Shown: in pieces, positions 8,978 through 17,778 of the stretch
Position numbering within the stretch: position 1 is the stretch's first letter
How the letters are laid out: each line of letters begins with the position of its first letter
DNA from: Alishewanella metallidurans
GTDB lineage: Bacteria > Pseudomonadota > Gammaproteobacteria > Enterobacterales > Alteromonadaceae
NCBI RefSeq assembly: GCF_036983985.1
Contig: NZ_JALAHQ010000001.1
Coordinates: 496,001-560,000, forward strand
Reading direction: 5' to 3'
Length of the DNA stretch: 64,000 nucleotides
Translations under genes and position numbers: made by a program
Notes under the pieces: generated by a model
What the model was told of the DNA's origin: nothing
What the model saw: only the letters and a program-made list of their open reading frames with translations
Database searches by the model: none

Positions 8978-9359
8978 CACCAATCGCAATTAAGCGACGA
9001 TTTTTAAATAATAATGCGGTGCATTCATCGGCAGTGGTAATACCGTCAGCTTTACTGCGATGGGTACGATAATAAAGTACCTGATATAGCACCTTGCCTT
9101 GTTGTTGGGCAAAGGTAATATCCGGAGCGCCTAACCGCGCTAATACTTGCTGCTGTAAAACAGTGTCATTAAGCTGATATTTACTAATTATTTTATGGTT
9201 AAACACTTCACGATCGGCCCAATTCATTTGCTCAACATCATCTTGATACCACAACAACACCGCCGCAGTAAGCAATACGTATACAACTAAACCGAACATA
9301 ATGCCGCTAAATTTGCCAAACCGAAGTTGAGTATGAGTTAAAGCGGTTAGCCATTGCAT
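8928..9359 (-). CDS. DUF3192-like protein with N-terminal membrane anchor
   Basis: A 143-residue protein with one transmembrane helix (about residues 18-38, GIMFGLVVYVLLTAAVLLWY) and a C-terminal domain of the DUF3192 kind. Its core VLYYRTHRSKADGITTADE, ECTALLFKNRRLIAIGD is nearly parallel to the lipoprotein gene at 16005-16364 in this window. The family has no known function. The gene begins 2 bases after xni ends and overlaps the next gene by about 50 bases, so it is in an operon. Confidence 0.75.
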   Translation of the reverse strand: MQWLTALTHTQLRFGKFSGIMFGLVVYVLLTAAVLLWYQDDVEQMNWADREVFNHKIISKYQLNDTVLQQQVLARLGAPDITFAQQQGKVLYQVLYYRTHRSKADGITTADECTALLFKNRRLIAIGDAATSQYQAATTSAKP

Positions 9360-9361
9360 AT

Positions 9362-10171
9362 CTAATGAGCCTGCGGGTTAATACGCATTTCTTGCAGGTT
9401 CAGCCCAAGTTGTACATCGGTTCTTAAGGTTAAAAGCTGCATAAAAATTTTGATTTGCTCTTTGTGTTGTAAAATTTTTTCACGTAGTTTTCTATGGCAA
9501 TCAGGGTGTTCTAAAGCGTCGGTTAAGGTTGCACCTAATGCCAGTAAATCGTGAGCACCTTTGGGGCCAATACCGTTTACACCAGGAATATGGTTAGTAC
9601 TATCGCCGACTAAACTCCAATAACGCACCAGTTGTGCTGTGCTAACGCCAAACTTTTGCTGCACACTGTCTTCGTCATGAAATTGGCGTAAAAACGGGTC
9701 ATAAATATGAATATTGTCAGCAAGTAGCGGTAAAAAACCTTTGTCGGTAGACACTATAGTTACTTGCTGCCCATGTTGTGCCAGTTTAGTCGCGACAGAG
9801 GCAATAATATCATCGGCTTCATATTCGTCTTGTTCTACGCTATTAATGCCGATAGTACTGGCGCAATGCTTTAAACCCACAAGAGCATCAGCCAATATCG
9901 CTGACATCGGTTTGCGGTTAGCTTTATAGTCAGGATATAGCGCCTTACGCCACTGGCTGCCACGACCATCAAACACCAATAGTGCATGGCTGGGTTTTAG
10001 GTCGTGTTGTAGCCGCGTTAGGGCTTGGCGCAACATATTTTCGGTATTATGCACAATTTGTATTTTAGTGCTTTCTGCTACGTCATCTTGCAATGGTAAA
10101 TACGGCCGCTCTTGAACCGCATATAACCGCCGGATTAAGTTAAGCGCATCAATAAGTAGCAGGTGTACCAT
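9362..10171 (-). CDS. xni: Flap endonuclease Xni (exonuclease IX family)
   Basis: Xni is a structure-specific 5' nuclease related to the N-terminal domain of DNA polymerase I. It has 269 residues against about 251 in E. coli. Metal-binding acidic residues appear in LLIDALNLIRR (N-terminal Asp), LLVFDGRGSQWRKALYPDYKANR, EYEADDIIASVA and IVSTDKGFLPLL. The helix-hairpin-helix VNGIGPKGAHDLL binds DNA. Its start codon directly follows the ppnN stop codon, so the two are cotranscribed. Confidence 0.93.
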   Translation of the reverse strand: MVHLLLIDALNLIRRLYAVQERPYLPLQDDVAESTKIQIVHNTENMLRQALTRLQHDLKPSHALLVFDGRGSQWRKALYPDYKANRKPMSAILADALVGLKHCASTIGINSVEQDEYEADDIIASVATKLAQHGQQVTIVSTDKGFLPLLADNIHIYDPFLRQFHDEDSVQQKFGVSTAQLVRYWSLVGDSTNHIPGVNGIGPKGAHDLLALGATLTDALEHPDCHRKLREKILQHKEQIKIFMQLLTLRTDVQLGLNLQEMRINPQAH

Positions 10172-11530
10172 TTAACGTACAACCTTATAGCAAGGTTCAT
10201 ATTTACTACCGGGTAGTTTCATTCTGCCTTGATTAACAAAAGCTTGTAATAAGTTATCCATCATTTGCATTAACTTAGGTTCACCGCTTATTTGAAATGG
10301 CCCTTGCTGACGAATAGCTTTAATGCCGTCATCTTTTACATTGCCGGCGACAATACCCGAAAATGCGCGCCGCAGATTAGCAGCCAGTGTTGCGCTGTCT
10401 TGATCCAAGTGCAAGTCGAGTGCGGCCATATTCTGATGATTTGGGATAAAAGGTTGCTGAAATCCGGCTTCAATTTTCAGCGTCCAGTTAAAATGATAAG
10501 CATCGCCTACCGATTTACGGTAGTGTCGCACCGCAATTGTGCCCTGTTTCAGTTTGCGCGCTACTTCTGGTGGGTTATCAATAATAATTTCAAATAGGCT
10601 TAATGCTTCTTTACCTAAAGTATTTTCAATAAAGTTAGAGATATCATTAAAGTAGGCTTCGCTTTGTTTAGGGCCAGTTAAAATGATGGGCAGTGCTTGT
10701 TGGCGGTTGTCTTTGTGCAACATAATGCCTAACAGATATAGCAGCTCTTCTGCAGTACCTGCGCCACCAGGAAAGATAATAATGCCGTGTGCTACACGAA
10801 TAAAGGCTTCAAGCCGTTTTTCAATATCCGGTAAAATAACGAGCTCATTAACAATAGGGTTTGGCGGTTCAGCAGCAATAATGCCAGGTTCGGTTAAGCC
10901 GAGATAGCGGCCAGTGCTGCGGCGTTGTTTATTATGGCCAATGGTCGCGCCTTTCATTGGACCTTTCATGGCGCCTGGGCCGCAGCCAGTACAAATATCC
11001 ATGCCGCGTAGGCCAAGTTCGTAGCCCACTTCTTTGGTATATTTATATTCTGCTTCGCTGATGGAGTGGCCACCCCAGCACACGATCATATTAGGTTCAT
11101 TGCTGGCGTCGATAACTCGGGCATTGCGTAAAATATCAAATACCGTATGGGTAATATGGGCACCGTTGTTTAAATCTAACCAGCTTTTGTCGCTTTGCAA
11201 GCGGTTGTGATAAAACAGAATGTCGCGCAAAACGGCAAATAGGTGTTCATGTATACCTTTAATAATCTCGCCGTCAACAAAGGCACTTGCTGGCGGATTA
11301 AATAACTCAATTTTAATGCCGCGCTCTCGGCTTATTAAATTAACCGCAAAGTCTTGGTACTGCTCATAAATTTCTGCTGAGCTGTCGGTATGGCTGCCAA
11401 CGTTAAGTACCGCTAGGCAGCAATTACGAAATAATTTAAATGCTTCGCGCTGGGTATTTTGTTTTAAATGGTCGACTTCTAATTGTGATAATAAGTCCAT
11501 TGACCCTAGTGGGTTTAGCTGCACATGCAT
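10172..11530 (-). CDS. ppnN: Nucleotide 5'-monophosphate nucleosidase (LOG/YgdH family)
   Basis: PpnN hydrolyses purine and pyrimidine 5'-nucleotides to the base and ribose-5-phosphate; the E. coli enzyme is controlled by (p)ppGpp. The 452 residues align end to end with E. coli PpnN: PLGSMDLLSQLEVDHLK at the N terminus, MIVCWGGHSISEAEY, GCGPGAMKGPMKGA, the catalytic PGGAGTAEELLYLLG loop and the C-terminal MKLPGSKYEPCYK. It is directly followed by xni. Confidence 0.96.
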   Translation of the reverse strand: MHVQLNPLGSMDLLSQLEVDHLKQNTQREAFKLFRNCCLAVLNVGSHTDSSAEIYEQYQDFAVNLISRERGIKIELFNPPASAFVDGEIIKGIHEHLFAVLRDILFYHNRLQSDKSWLDLNNGAHITHTVFDILRNARVIDASNEPNMIVCWGGHSISEAEYKYTKEVGYELGLRGMDICTGCGPGAMKGPMKGATIGHNKQRRSTGRYLGLTEPGIIAAEPPNPIVNELVILPDIEKRLEAFIRVAHGIIIFPGGAGTAEELLYLLGIMLHKDNRQQALPIILTGPKQSEAYFNDISNFIENTLGKEALSLFEIIIDNPPEVARKLKQGTIAVRHYRKSVGDAYHFNWTLKIEAGFQQPFIPNHQNMAALDLHLDQDSATLAANLRRAFSGIVAGNVKDDGIKAIRQQGPFQISGEPKLMQMMDNLLQAFVNQGRMKLPGSKYEPCYKVVR

Positions 11531-11555
11531 ATGTGCTCCTTAATGTATTAACAAC

Positions 11556-11576
11556 ACCCGCTGTTACTTAGCGGGT
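11556..11576 (-). terminator. Small stem-loop at the diguanylate cyclase stop codon
   Basis: A 7-base-pair stem ACCCGCT/AGCGGGT (11556-11562 with 11570-11576) with a 7-base loop covers the stop codon of the cyclase gene. There is only a weak T-rich tail (GTTGTT) on the minus strand, so it may weaken rather than end transcription into ppnN. Confidence 0.35.
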
Positions 11577-13117
11577 TTAAGTATTACTTTGTCTCGGCCG
11601 GATTTTTTCGCTTCATATAAAGCTTCATCGGCGCGGTCAAAAGCACTGCGGCTAGTATCGTTACTGCTAAATTGGGTCGCACCAAATGAAATAGTAATAG
11701 GGACACTAACATTTTTAAATTTAAACGGAATTTTACGAATTTTTTCACGAAGCATATTTAACGGCGCTTCTACTTCGCTAAGCTCACTTTCCGGGAATAG
11801 AATAATAAATTCTTCGCCGCCGTAGCGGGCAATAAAATCGGTTTCACGCAAATGCAGTTTTAATGCCTTGGCGATAACCTGTAAGGTTTTATCGCCTGCG
11901 CTGTGGCCATAGTTATCGTTAATGCTTTTAAAGTGGTCAATGTCGGCTAATGCCACACACAATGGCTTGTTATAGCGCTGAGCCCGTTTAATTTCTAACT
12001 GGTAGCGCTCGTCAAAGGCGGCGCGGTTTGCTATACCGGTTAGCGCATCTTGCAAACTACGGAAGTTTTGATCAGAAATACGTTTTTTAAAGGTTAGCGC
12101 ATCGGCTTCTAGCTCATTTAACCGTGCTTCCATGCTGTCCAGTGTGCTAAGCAAGCTTTGTCTATCTTGTTGCTCTAGCTTATCTTTTGCGCGCATTGAA
12201 TTAGCAATAGCCGACAATTTGTCACTTACTAAGGCTTTTAATTGTTCTAACGAGGTCGCACGTTGGCTAGCTGCACCTAAATGGGTAATTTGCTGCTCTA
12301 TTTGCTGGTTTAGCACCAGCATTTTTTCTTGTAGTTCAGAAGAGGTGTTTAGCGATGAAACAACGGCTTGTTGCACACTAGAGAGTGCGTCATTTAGTTT
12401 TAGTAAAAAATGCTCCGCTGACTGCCGCTCTTGGTTAATGCTGGTAATGATAATGCTAATGGTTTTAAGGCAAGCTTCTAGCAACACATCAATGGTTAGG
12501 TTGCCAAGTAAGCTAACCCGAATTTTATCCATTTCAGTGGCGCAGTCATCGGCAAACGCCAGCTCACTAAGTAAGTTGGTTAGCTCAATGCTTATTTTGC
12601 GGCAAGTATGGCTATAGCGATCATCGTCTGCGTTGTCACCAGTGAGTTGTTGCTTCGCCTGTAAAGCCTGCTGATACAGCTCGGTCAGATTATTTATATG
12701 TGGTAAGAAGGCGTGAACTGTCGCTGATGGCGTTTCCACCTTAGTTAATAAGTCGCGTAAATCACGGCGTAACTGATCAGGTAAGCCTTTTTGTTTTTGC
12801 AGTAATTTACCAGCATCAGTTAAGCCCTGCTGCACTTTTTGCACATCAGTTTGGTGCTTAGCTTCAAACTGCTTTAAGGTTTCACTGGTGCCTTCTATAA
12901 ATGGCAGTAGTTTTTCTAAGTCAGTACCGCGATTTAGCTCAGTGCGTAATTTAGCCAAACGGTTATCTAGCTCAACATCGACACCTTTACACGCTAATGA
13001 CAGTCGGGCAACAAACTGCGCCAGTATTTTAAACTGTGCTTCGTAAGTGTCTTCAAGCACTTTACGTGCTTTAAGGGCGTTGCTTAGTTGTTTTTTCGTG
13101 TCATCTTGCAAGGGCAT
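11564..13117 (-). CDS. Diguanylate cyclase (GGDEF domain) with long helical N-terminal domain
   Basis: It makes cyclic di-GMP from two GTP. The 517 residues have a soluble helical N-terminal region (1-345, rich in coiled-coil heptads) and a C-terminal GGDEF domain. The active-site motif is GGEEF at residues 433-437, so it should be active. An RETD inhibitory-site motif (424-427) sits five residues before it, which predicts product inhibition. There is no signal peptide or membrane helix, so it is cytoplasmic. The ATG at 13117 follows AGGCAGG; the ppnN start codon lies 33 bases after the stop codon. The sensory input is unknown. Confidence 0.92.
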   Translation of the reverse strand: MPLQDDTKKQLSNALKARKVLEDTYEAQFKILAQFVARLSLACKGVDVELDNRLAKLRTELNRGTDLEKLLPFIEGTSETLKQFEAKHQTDVQKVQQGLTDAGKLLQKQKGLPDQLRRDLRDLLTKVETPSATVHAFLPHINNLTELYQQALQAKQQLTGDNADDDRYSHTCRKISIELTNLLSELAFADDCATEMDKIRVSLLGNLTIDVLLEACLKTISIIITSINQERQSAEHFLLKLNDALSSVQQAVVSSLNTSSELQEKMLVLNQQIEQQITHLGAASQRATSLEQLKALVSDKLSAIANSMRAKDKLEQQDRQSLLSTLDSMEARLNELEADALTFKKRISDQNFRSLQDALTGIANRAAFDERYQLEIKRAQRYNKPLCVALADIDHFKSINDNYGHSAGDKTLQVIAKALKLHLRETDFIARYGGEEFIILFPESELSEVEAPLNMLREKIRKIPFKFKNVSVPITISFGATQFSSNDTSRSAFDRADEALYEAKKSGRDKVILKPAK

Positions 13118-13238
13118 CACCTGCCTGCTGTTTATTAAATAGTTGTTTAAACATAAGTATATCGACTATCGCTATAAATGCGATATCTGATTGTCTAGAA
13201 ATGAAGTTTTTGTTAAAACCGAGCTGGCAAACACGTTA

Positions 13239-13259
13239 CGGTAGGCAAAACGCCTACCG
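13239..13259. terminator. Perfect 8-base-pair inverted repeat downstream of queF
   Basis: CGGTAGGC (13239-13246) and GCCTACCG (13252-13259) are separated by a five-base AAAAC spacer. It lies 35 bases after the queF stop on the minus strand and has no T tract. It may be a weak terminator or an operator of the diguanylate cyclase gene. Confidence 0.35.
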
Positions 13260-13293
13260 GGTTAGCATTGTATAATAATGCGAATTATCTAGA

Positions 13294-14136
13294 TTACTGG
13301 CGGCTTAAACGAATCGCCGGAGGAGTATAAGGTGCGCTAGCACGCCATGGGTTAATATCTAAACCTCCACGCCTAGTATAACGCGCGTAAACGGCCAAAA
13401 AGCTTGGTTGGCAACGCGTCCAAATATCACTAAATATACGCTCAACGCATTGTTCGTGAAATTCATTGTGGCCACGAAAGCTGATCAAGTAACGTAGCAA
13501 GGCTTCATGATCGATGGCTTTACCACGATAGTGGATATACACACTTGCCCAATCAGGCTGAGAAGTAATTAAGCAGTTTGATTTTAATAAATGCGAGTGT
13601 ACACGTTCGTCTACAACATCTGCATCCGGCTGTACCTGCAACAAACTTGCGTCATATTGGTATTGATTAACTTCAATATCCAGCTCGTCGATACAACGCC
13701 CAGGGATCCAGGTTGGTTGAAACGCCATAATTTCATTAACATTATGTAGGCTTACTTTTACCGGTTTGCCGGCACAAGCTGATAAATCTGTATGTAAATG
13801 CTTATAAACCTTACTTAAATCAGTAAATCTGCTTTGGTTAAAGCTATTTAGGTATAACTTAAACGATTTAGACTCAATTAAGTTTTCTGAGTCATACGGC
13901 ACCACAAAGGTCGCTAAAGCCACCATGGGTTTACCTTTGGCATTAAGCCAAGATAGCTCATAACCGTGCCAAATATCCTGACCAATAAAAGGCAGAACAG
14001 TCGTGTTTATGCCTATATCGTCGCGGCCTAAACTACGCGGTACCGCTTGTAATAAACTGGCATCATATTTATCAGCATAGGCGGTTACTTTACCTAAGCT
14101 TAGCCCAGCAAGAATATCGGATTGGCTTTGACTCAT
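13294..14136 (-). CDS. queF: NADPH-dependent 7-cyano-7-deazaguanine reductase, type II
   Basis: QueF reduces preQ0 to preQ1 in queuosine synthesis. The 280 residues match the long two-repeat type. Visible are LLQAVPRSLGRDDIG, the NADPH-binding QueF motif ESKSFKLYLNSFN (about 88-100), the active-site Cys188 in SNCLITSQPDW with Asp195, and FHEQCVERIF. The end RRGGLDINPWRAS matches E. coli. The ATG at 14136 is preferred by homology; an in-frame GTG at 14154 is possible, and neither has a clear ribosome site. It is divergent from syd, as in E. coli. Confidence 0.96.
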   Translation of the reverse strand: MSQSQSDILAGLSLGKVTAYADKYDASLLQAVPRSLGRDDIGINTTVLPFIGQDIWHGYELSWLNAKGKPMVALATFVVPYDSENLIESKSFKLYLNSFNQSRFTDLSKVYKHLHTDLSACAGKPVKVSLHNVNEIMAFQPTWIPGRCIDELDIEVNQYQYDASLLQVQPDADVVDERVHSHLLKSNCLITSQPDWASVYIHYRGKAIDHEALLRYLISFRGHNEFHEQCVERIFSDIWTRCQPSFLAVYARYTRRGGLDINPWRASAPYTPPAIRLSRQ

Positions 14137-14210
14137 GTCGGTTACTGTTATCACTGCAAGGTTAACGATACAATGACGCTAGTTTATCATAAAGTATGAC
14201 GGAAGGTCGC

Positions 14211-14762
14211 GTGAGTCTGGCAAGCAATTACTCTCAGTTTATTCATCAAGCGTTGCAGTGGCATCAACAGCAACAAAGCGTGCTAACAACTTGGGTTGAT
14301 ACGGCAAGCCCTTCGCCATGTCAGCACGGCGATATTATCGATAACAATGTAGCGTGGCAGCCAGTATTACAGCAACCGAGCGCCGATTTCACTAATGTTG
14401 AACAGGCGCTTGAGCTTACACTGCATGATGATATTAAAACCTTCTATAGCCAGCACTATGGTGCTGGCTTAGCGGCTGAACATCAGCGTGGTAAGTTAGC
14501 CTTGCTAATGGTGTGGAATAACGATGATTTGAAGCGGCTGCAAGAAAATATTATCGGTCACATTATGATGAAACGGCGGTTAAAACAGCGTGAAACCGTA
14601 TTCTTTGCCACCACAGAAGATGACGCTGTTTTACTCTCTGTACTAAATAGCAGCGGTGAAGTGTTCGTTGAACATGTTGGCCAAGATGTGTCAGAAAAGC
14701 TCGCTGACAACTTGGCTGAGTTTTTTACCCAGTTAACGCCGTGCCATTACGATGAGCTTTGA
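14211..14762 (+). CDS. syd: SecY-interacting protein Syd
   Basis: Syd is a cytoplasmic protein that binds SecY and takes part in quality control of the translocon. About 183 residues; motifs are SPSPCQHGD, the acidic ALELTLHDDIKTFYSQHYG and the C-terminal FFTQLTPCHYDEL. The GTG at 14211 is chosen because GGAAGG lies 4 bases upstream and the product then aligns with the family start; an ATG at 14196 lacks a ribosome site. Its 3' end overlaps the convergent DUF2310 gene by 16 bases. Confidence 0.9.
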   Translation: MSLASNYSQFIHQALQWHQQQQSVLTTWVDTASPSPCQHGDIIDNNVAWQPVLQQPSADFTNVEQALELTLHDDIKTFYSQHYGAGLAAEHQRGKLALLMVWNNDDLKRLQENIIGHIMMKRRLKQRETVFFATTEDDAVLLSVLNSSGEVFVEHVGQDVSEKLADNLAEFFTQLTPCHYDEL

Positions 14763-15526
14763 CAATCCCAAGCGATATTGCTCAGCAGCCTACAGCTATC
14801 ACATTTAAAATCAAAAATGTCATGCATAGGTTTTACTAAACGCCAACTTTCGCCACATCCAGGGCAGGTTTTATCTGCTTCTGCTGAGCAATTAGTGCTG
14901 GTGCCGCTATACAACGCATAAAAAACCGGTATGCCGTTTGTGAGCTCCAGTTGCTTTGCCAGCTTTCTACCTTGCTTATTCAGTGTGCTATGCAACTGCT
15001 GCAGGCTTCGCTCTGCGGTTTTATCTAGTACACGAGTGTGCTGCATCTGAATTTCATCTAATGCTTGATACTGCAGCTGCCAGCGGATCAACTGTTCATG
15101 ATCTGGCTCCGATGTCTTTAACTGATACAAGGCTGTAGGCGCAAAATGTTCGCCGCAGCGCAGTGGCGAGCAGGTATCGCTAAATCGAGTATATAAAATA
15201 TAACTTTTGGCTTTAGCGCAGGGATCGGTATGAGGTGACATTAAATCCATTCCCAATACGTGCAATTGCGGATAGGCCAGCCCTGCGTTGCCAAGCTGCT
15301 GTAACGCGGTATTACCTAGTTTGCTGTGATACTTAGCTAATAAGGCGTGCTCATCGGGGATTACAATACGGCTACAAAAACGATCTTGCTGCCAGGCAGT
15401 AGGAAACTCGCGGCCTAATATTTGGCCGTTAAAAATCAGCTTTTCAATATAATGGCGAATGGCTGATTCCGCCTGAGCAAAATTGGTATCGGCAATAATT
15501 TTAAATTCTAGCTCGGCCACATACAT
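14747..15526 (-). CDS. Zn-ribbon-containing protein, DUF2310 family
   Basis: A 259-residue soluble protein of the DUF2310 kind. A C-terminal zinc ribbon is clear: CPGC near residue 220 and CDSC near residue 240. The body has LHVLGMDLMSPHTDPC and CSPLRCGEHFAP. The function is unknown. It lies two bases after the small upstream gene on the same strand, and its 3' end overlaps syd by 16 bases. The pairing with syd/queF is seen in related genomes from memory, but this was not checked. Confidence 0.82.
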   Translation of the reverse strand: MYVAELEFKIIADTNFAQAESAIRHYIEKLIFNGQILGREFPTAWQQDRFCSRIVIPDEHALLAKYHSKLGNTALQQLGNAGLAYPQLHVLGMDLMSPHTDPCAKAKSYILYTRFSDTCSPLRCGEHFAPTALYQLKTSEPDHEQLIRWQLQYQALDEIQMQHTRVLDKTAERSLQQLHSTLNKQGRKLAKQLELTNGIPVFYALYSGTSTNCSAEADKTCPGCGESWRLVKPMHDIFDFKCDSCRLLSNIAWDCQSSS

Positions 15527-15528
15527 AT

Positions 15529-15816
15529 TTAGTTGTCCAACTTGCTGAGTAATAAATCAAGCTTCGCTTCAATTCTGGCTAAGGTTAGCTCTAGTTCCCT
15601 CGATGAGGTTTGAGGTGTTATTTCAGTTTGTGGCACAGCAATGTTTACGTCAGTGGCAATAACAGGGTTAGCTCGCCAGTGTTGATAAGCACTAAACAAT
15701 TGTTGTGGCGTAATGCGGCCGGCTAAGCGGGCACGAAATAAGGCCAAACTGGGTGTTTTACCTTCGTACTGCAGTTGCGCGGCTATCTGCTGTAGCAATG
15801 TTACTGGATCTGTCAT
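15529..15816 (-). CDS. Small conserved protein with C-terminal coiled coil, function unknown
   Basis: A 95-residue protein starting MTDPVTLLQQIAAQLQYEG. Residues 20-45 (KTPSLALFRARLAGRITPQQ) look like a helix-turn-helix-sized unit, and the C-terminal LELTLARIEAKLDLLLSKL has coiled-coil heptads. This layout suggests a small oligomeric, perhaps nucleic-acid-binding, protein, but I cannot name a family. The ATG at 15816 is preferred over a codon at 15840. It is two bases ahead of the DUF2310 gene and surely in one operon. Confidence 0.7.
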   Translation of the reverse strand: MTDPVTLLQQIAAQLQYEGKTPSLALFRARLAGRITPQQLFSAYQHWRANPVIATDVNIAVPQTEITPQTSSRELELTLARIEAKLDLLLSKLDN

Positions 15817-16004
15817 TAGTATTGCCGAATTGACTAACAAGTAGCGAAATTTACCATTGTTAGCGCAGCAATAGTAGAGTTAACTTTATAAGTTGCTGTT
15901 TTCAAATTAATTAATGTTTGGCATGCGCTTTGCTGTATGTATTTTAACAAATAGTATTAAGCCGCAAAGGCTTAGTTTTTATTAAAATAAACAGGAAAAT
16001 TATT

Positions 16005-16364
16005 ATGTTAGCTAAATTTTTAGTCGCGGCAACTTTGGCGATAACGTTAACAGGGTGTGTAGTAGCGGTGGGTGGTAAGCACGAATTTGATGATGAGAGC
16101 AATTGGCAAAAAACTCAGCGTTATAACCAAGACCAAGTTAATCAGTTGGAACTGGACAGGTCGCTACAAGATATTCGTAACCTAATGGGCGCCCCTGATT
16201 TTAGTGAATCGTTTAGCAAAGATGGTGAGACGGTGCAGGTATTGTTTTATCGTACCCATCATGTAAAAAGTGATGGCAAAACTACAAAGGATGAATGTAC
16301 AGCACTTATTTTTAAACAAAATAAATTAGTAGGTTGGGGCGATAAAGCCTATCAATATTTATAA
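16005..16364 (+). CDS. DUF3192 lipoprotein
   Basis: A 119-residue predicted lipoprotein. The signal peptide MLAKFLVAATLAITLTGC ends in the lipobox LTGC. The mature part holds the DUF3192 core LQDIRNLMGAPDFSESF and LFYRTHHVKSDGKTTKDE, then ECTALIFKQNKLVGWGDKA. The fold resembles SmpA/BamE-like small lipoproteins (inference from the G.P pattern). An AGGAAA ribosome site precedes the ATG. A short stem TAAGCC/GGCTTA followed by GTTTTT lies in the leader at 15958-15980. A paralogous membrane-anchored protein is encoded at 8928-9359. Confidence 0.85.
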   Translation: MLAKFLVAATLAITLTGCVVAVGGKHEFDDESNWQKTQRYNQDQVNQLELDRSLQDIRNLMGAPDFSESFSKDGETVQVLFYRTHHVKSDGKTTKDECTALIFKQNKLVGWGDKAYQYL

Positions 16365-16484
16365 AGTGATTAGCAATTCGGCAGTGAATAGTGGTGGTGG
16401 GACAGCAGTAAGGTGTTGTATTTGTCAACGACTAACCTTGCTGTTATTGTGGATAATATATCGACAATAGAACAAGGGATCGTT

Positions 16485-17138
16485 ATGTTAACTGAATTAA
16501 ATACGGTAGAGCTAGAACGACTAAAAGCCATATTACTTACTGCTGACGAGCTAAAGCTTGCCGCATCGCTATTGTTTCAGTCTTATCATGATGACCCGTT
16601 GTTTATGGAGATTTTTCGCGCAGAAAAGCCAGACTATGAACAGCGCTTACGTGCCGCAATTCGTGAAGAACTAAATGCCTTTTGGCAAGCTAAGCAGCCA
16701 ATTATTGGCCTATTTCAAGGTGAGCAATTGTATGGTGTGGCCTGTGTTATAACACCAGACTCAGGTATCGGCTCTAATCGGCTTTGGCATTGGCGTTTAA
16801 ATATGTTGCTAACCGCAGGCTATGTTTCTACCAAGCAATTACTAGAAAAAGAACAAAAAATTCATGCAGCAATTCCCGCTGAGCGCTACCATATGTTGGC
16901 ATTTATTGCCGTGGCACCGAAACAACAGCAATTAGGATTGGGGCATTACCTGGTACACGCGGTTGACTCTATTGTTGATAAAGACGAAACATCAGAGGGT
17001 ATTGGCGTGTTTGTTACGCTAGAAAAATATAAAGCTTTCTTTGCGGATGATAAATATCAAACGGTCACTGACTTAGCATTTAATACCGTAAGTGGCACCC
17101 TGATGTTTCGGCAAAGACAGCCATTATTGGCGAGATAG
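16485..17138 (+). CDS. GNAT-family N-acetyltransferase
   Basis: A 217-residue protein with the GNAT layout. N-terminal helices LAASLLFQSYHDDPLF are followed by the strand MLAFIAVAPKQQQLGLGHYL, where QQLGLG matches the acetyl-CoA-binding motif A (Q/RxxGxG/A). The substrate is unknown. The ATG at 16485 follows AAGGGAT at a good distance; a TTG at 16413 is rejected. It is followed after 13 bases by the DUF962 gene, so the two are probably cotranscribed. Confidence 0.85.
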   Translation: MLTELNTVELERLKAILLTADELKLAASLLFQSYHDDPLFMEIFRAEKPDYEQRLRAAIREELNAFWQAKQPIIGLFQGEQLYGVACVITPDSGIGSNRLWHWRLNMLLTAGYVSTKQLLEKEQKIHAAIPAERYHMLAFIAVAPKQQQLGLGHYLVHAVDSIVDKDETSEGIGVFVTLEKYKAFFADDKYQTVTDLAFNTVSGTLMFRQRQPLLAR

Positions 17139-17151
17139 CAAGGTAAGTGGT

Positions 17152-17466
17152 ATGCAAAAATTTAATAGTTTCGCTGAATTTTATCCTTATTACCTTAGCG
17201 AACACCGCAGCCCTATATGTCGTGCATTACACTACATTGGTAGCAGCTTAGTACTGGGGGCATTGCTATTAATGCTAGTAAGCCAGCAGTGGCGCTATTG
17301 GTGGCTATTACCGCTAATGGGTTATGGCTTTGCGTGGGTGGGACATTTAGTATTTGAACACAATAAACCCGCTACCTTTAAATATCCGTTTTATAGCCTA
17401 GCCGCCGATTGGGTGATGTTAAAAGATTTCTTAACCGGGCAGTTAAAACATAAGCTACCCCGTTAA
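17152..17466 (+). CDS. DUF962 (Mpo1-like) membrane protein
   Basis: A 104-residue protein of the DUF962/Mpo1-like family. The conserved start FAEFYPYYLSEHRSPICRALHYIG carries the His residues of the family, and HLVFEHNKPATF and PFYSLAADWVML follow. Two hydrophobic segments (about 30-45 and 50-65) are seen. The yeast member Mpo1 is an iron-dependent dioxygenase of 2-hydroxy fatty acids; whether this short bacterial form has that activity is not known. Confidence 0.85.
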   Translation: MQKFNSFAEFYPYYLSEHRSPICRALHYIGSSLVLGALLLMLVSQQWRYWWLLPLMGYGFAWVGHLVFEHNKPATFKYPFYSLAADWVMLKDFLTGQLKHKLPR

Positions 17467-17478
17467 ATAGGCGGGGTA
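17456..17478. terminator. Stem-loop between convergent DUF962 and DUF3301 genes
   Basis: TACCCCG (17456-17462) pairs with CGGGGTA (17472-17478) across a 9-base loop. It covers the stop codon of the DUF962 gene and abuts the stop of the opposite gene. There is no real T tract, so activity as a terminator is uncertain. Confidence 0.35.
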
Positions 17479-17778
17479 TTAGTTAATGCGATAAGCAGGC
17501 AAATTAAAGGCTGCTAATCGCATACCATTAAGTTGTAATTCTGCTTGATAGCGGCTTTCACCATCACCGCTAAAATCGACCTGATAAAAAGTAATAAAGC
17601 GCAGCCGGCCATTAATTTTTTTAAAGCTATGGCCTGAGCGGCCGCAATCTAGCATTTGTAATTGCTGTTGCTGGCATAACTGGTTTGCGACCACAATGGC
17701 GCGTTCATCTTGCTTGCGCTGTAACCAAAAAGCATAACAAATTGTGCTGATAATCAGCAATAGTAATACTGAACCCAT
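17479..17778 (-). CDS. DUF3301 family membrane-anchored protein
   Basis: A 99-residue protein with an N-terminal membrane helix (GSVLLLLIISTICYAFWL), then QDERAIVVANQLCQQQQLQML and a C-terminal domain with FITFYQVDFSGDGESRYQ. This matches DUF3301, of unknown function. The second ATG (17778) is chosen because GGAGAG lies five bases upstream; that same sequence follows the first ATG (17790). It diverges from yqcC. Confidence 0.82.
   Translation of the reverse strand: MGSVLLLLIISTICYAFWLQRKQDERAIVVANQLCQQQQLQMLDCGRSGHSFKKINGRLRFITFYQVDFSGDGESRYQAELQLNGMRLAAFNLPAYRIN

Noticed and set aside
12132..12617. 161-codon plus-strand frame
   Set aside because: It is antisense to the coiled-coil part of the diguanylate cyclase, with Ser/Cys/Leu-rich shadow composition and no ribosome site.
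15958..15980. Hairpin TAAGCC-5-GGCTTA followed by GTTTTT, looking like a terminator
   Set aside because: It lies just upstream of the DUF3192 lipoprotein gene with no plus-strand gene to end, so I note it as a leader feature only.
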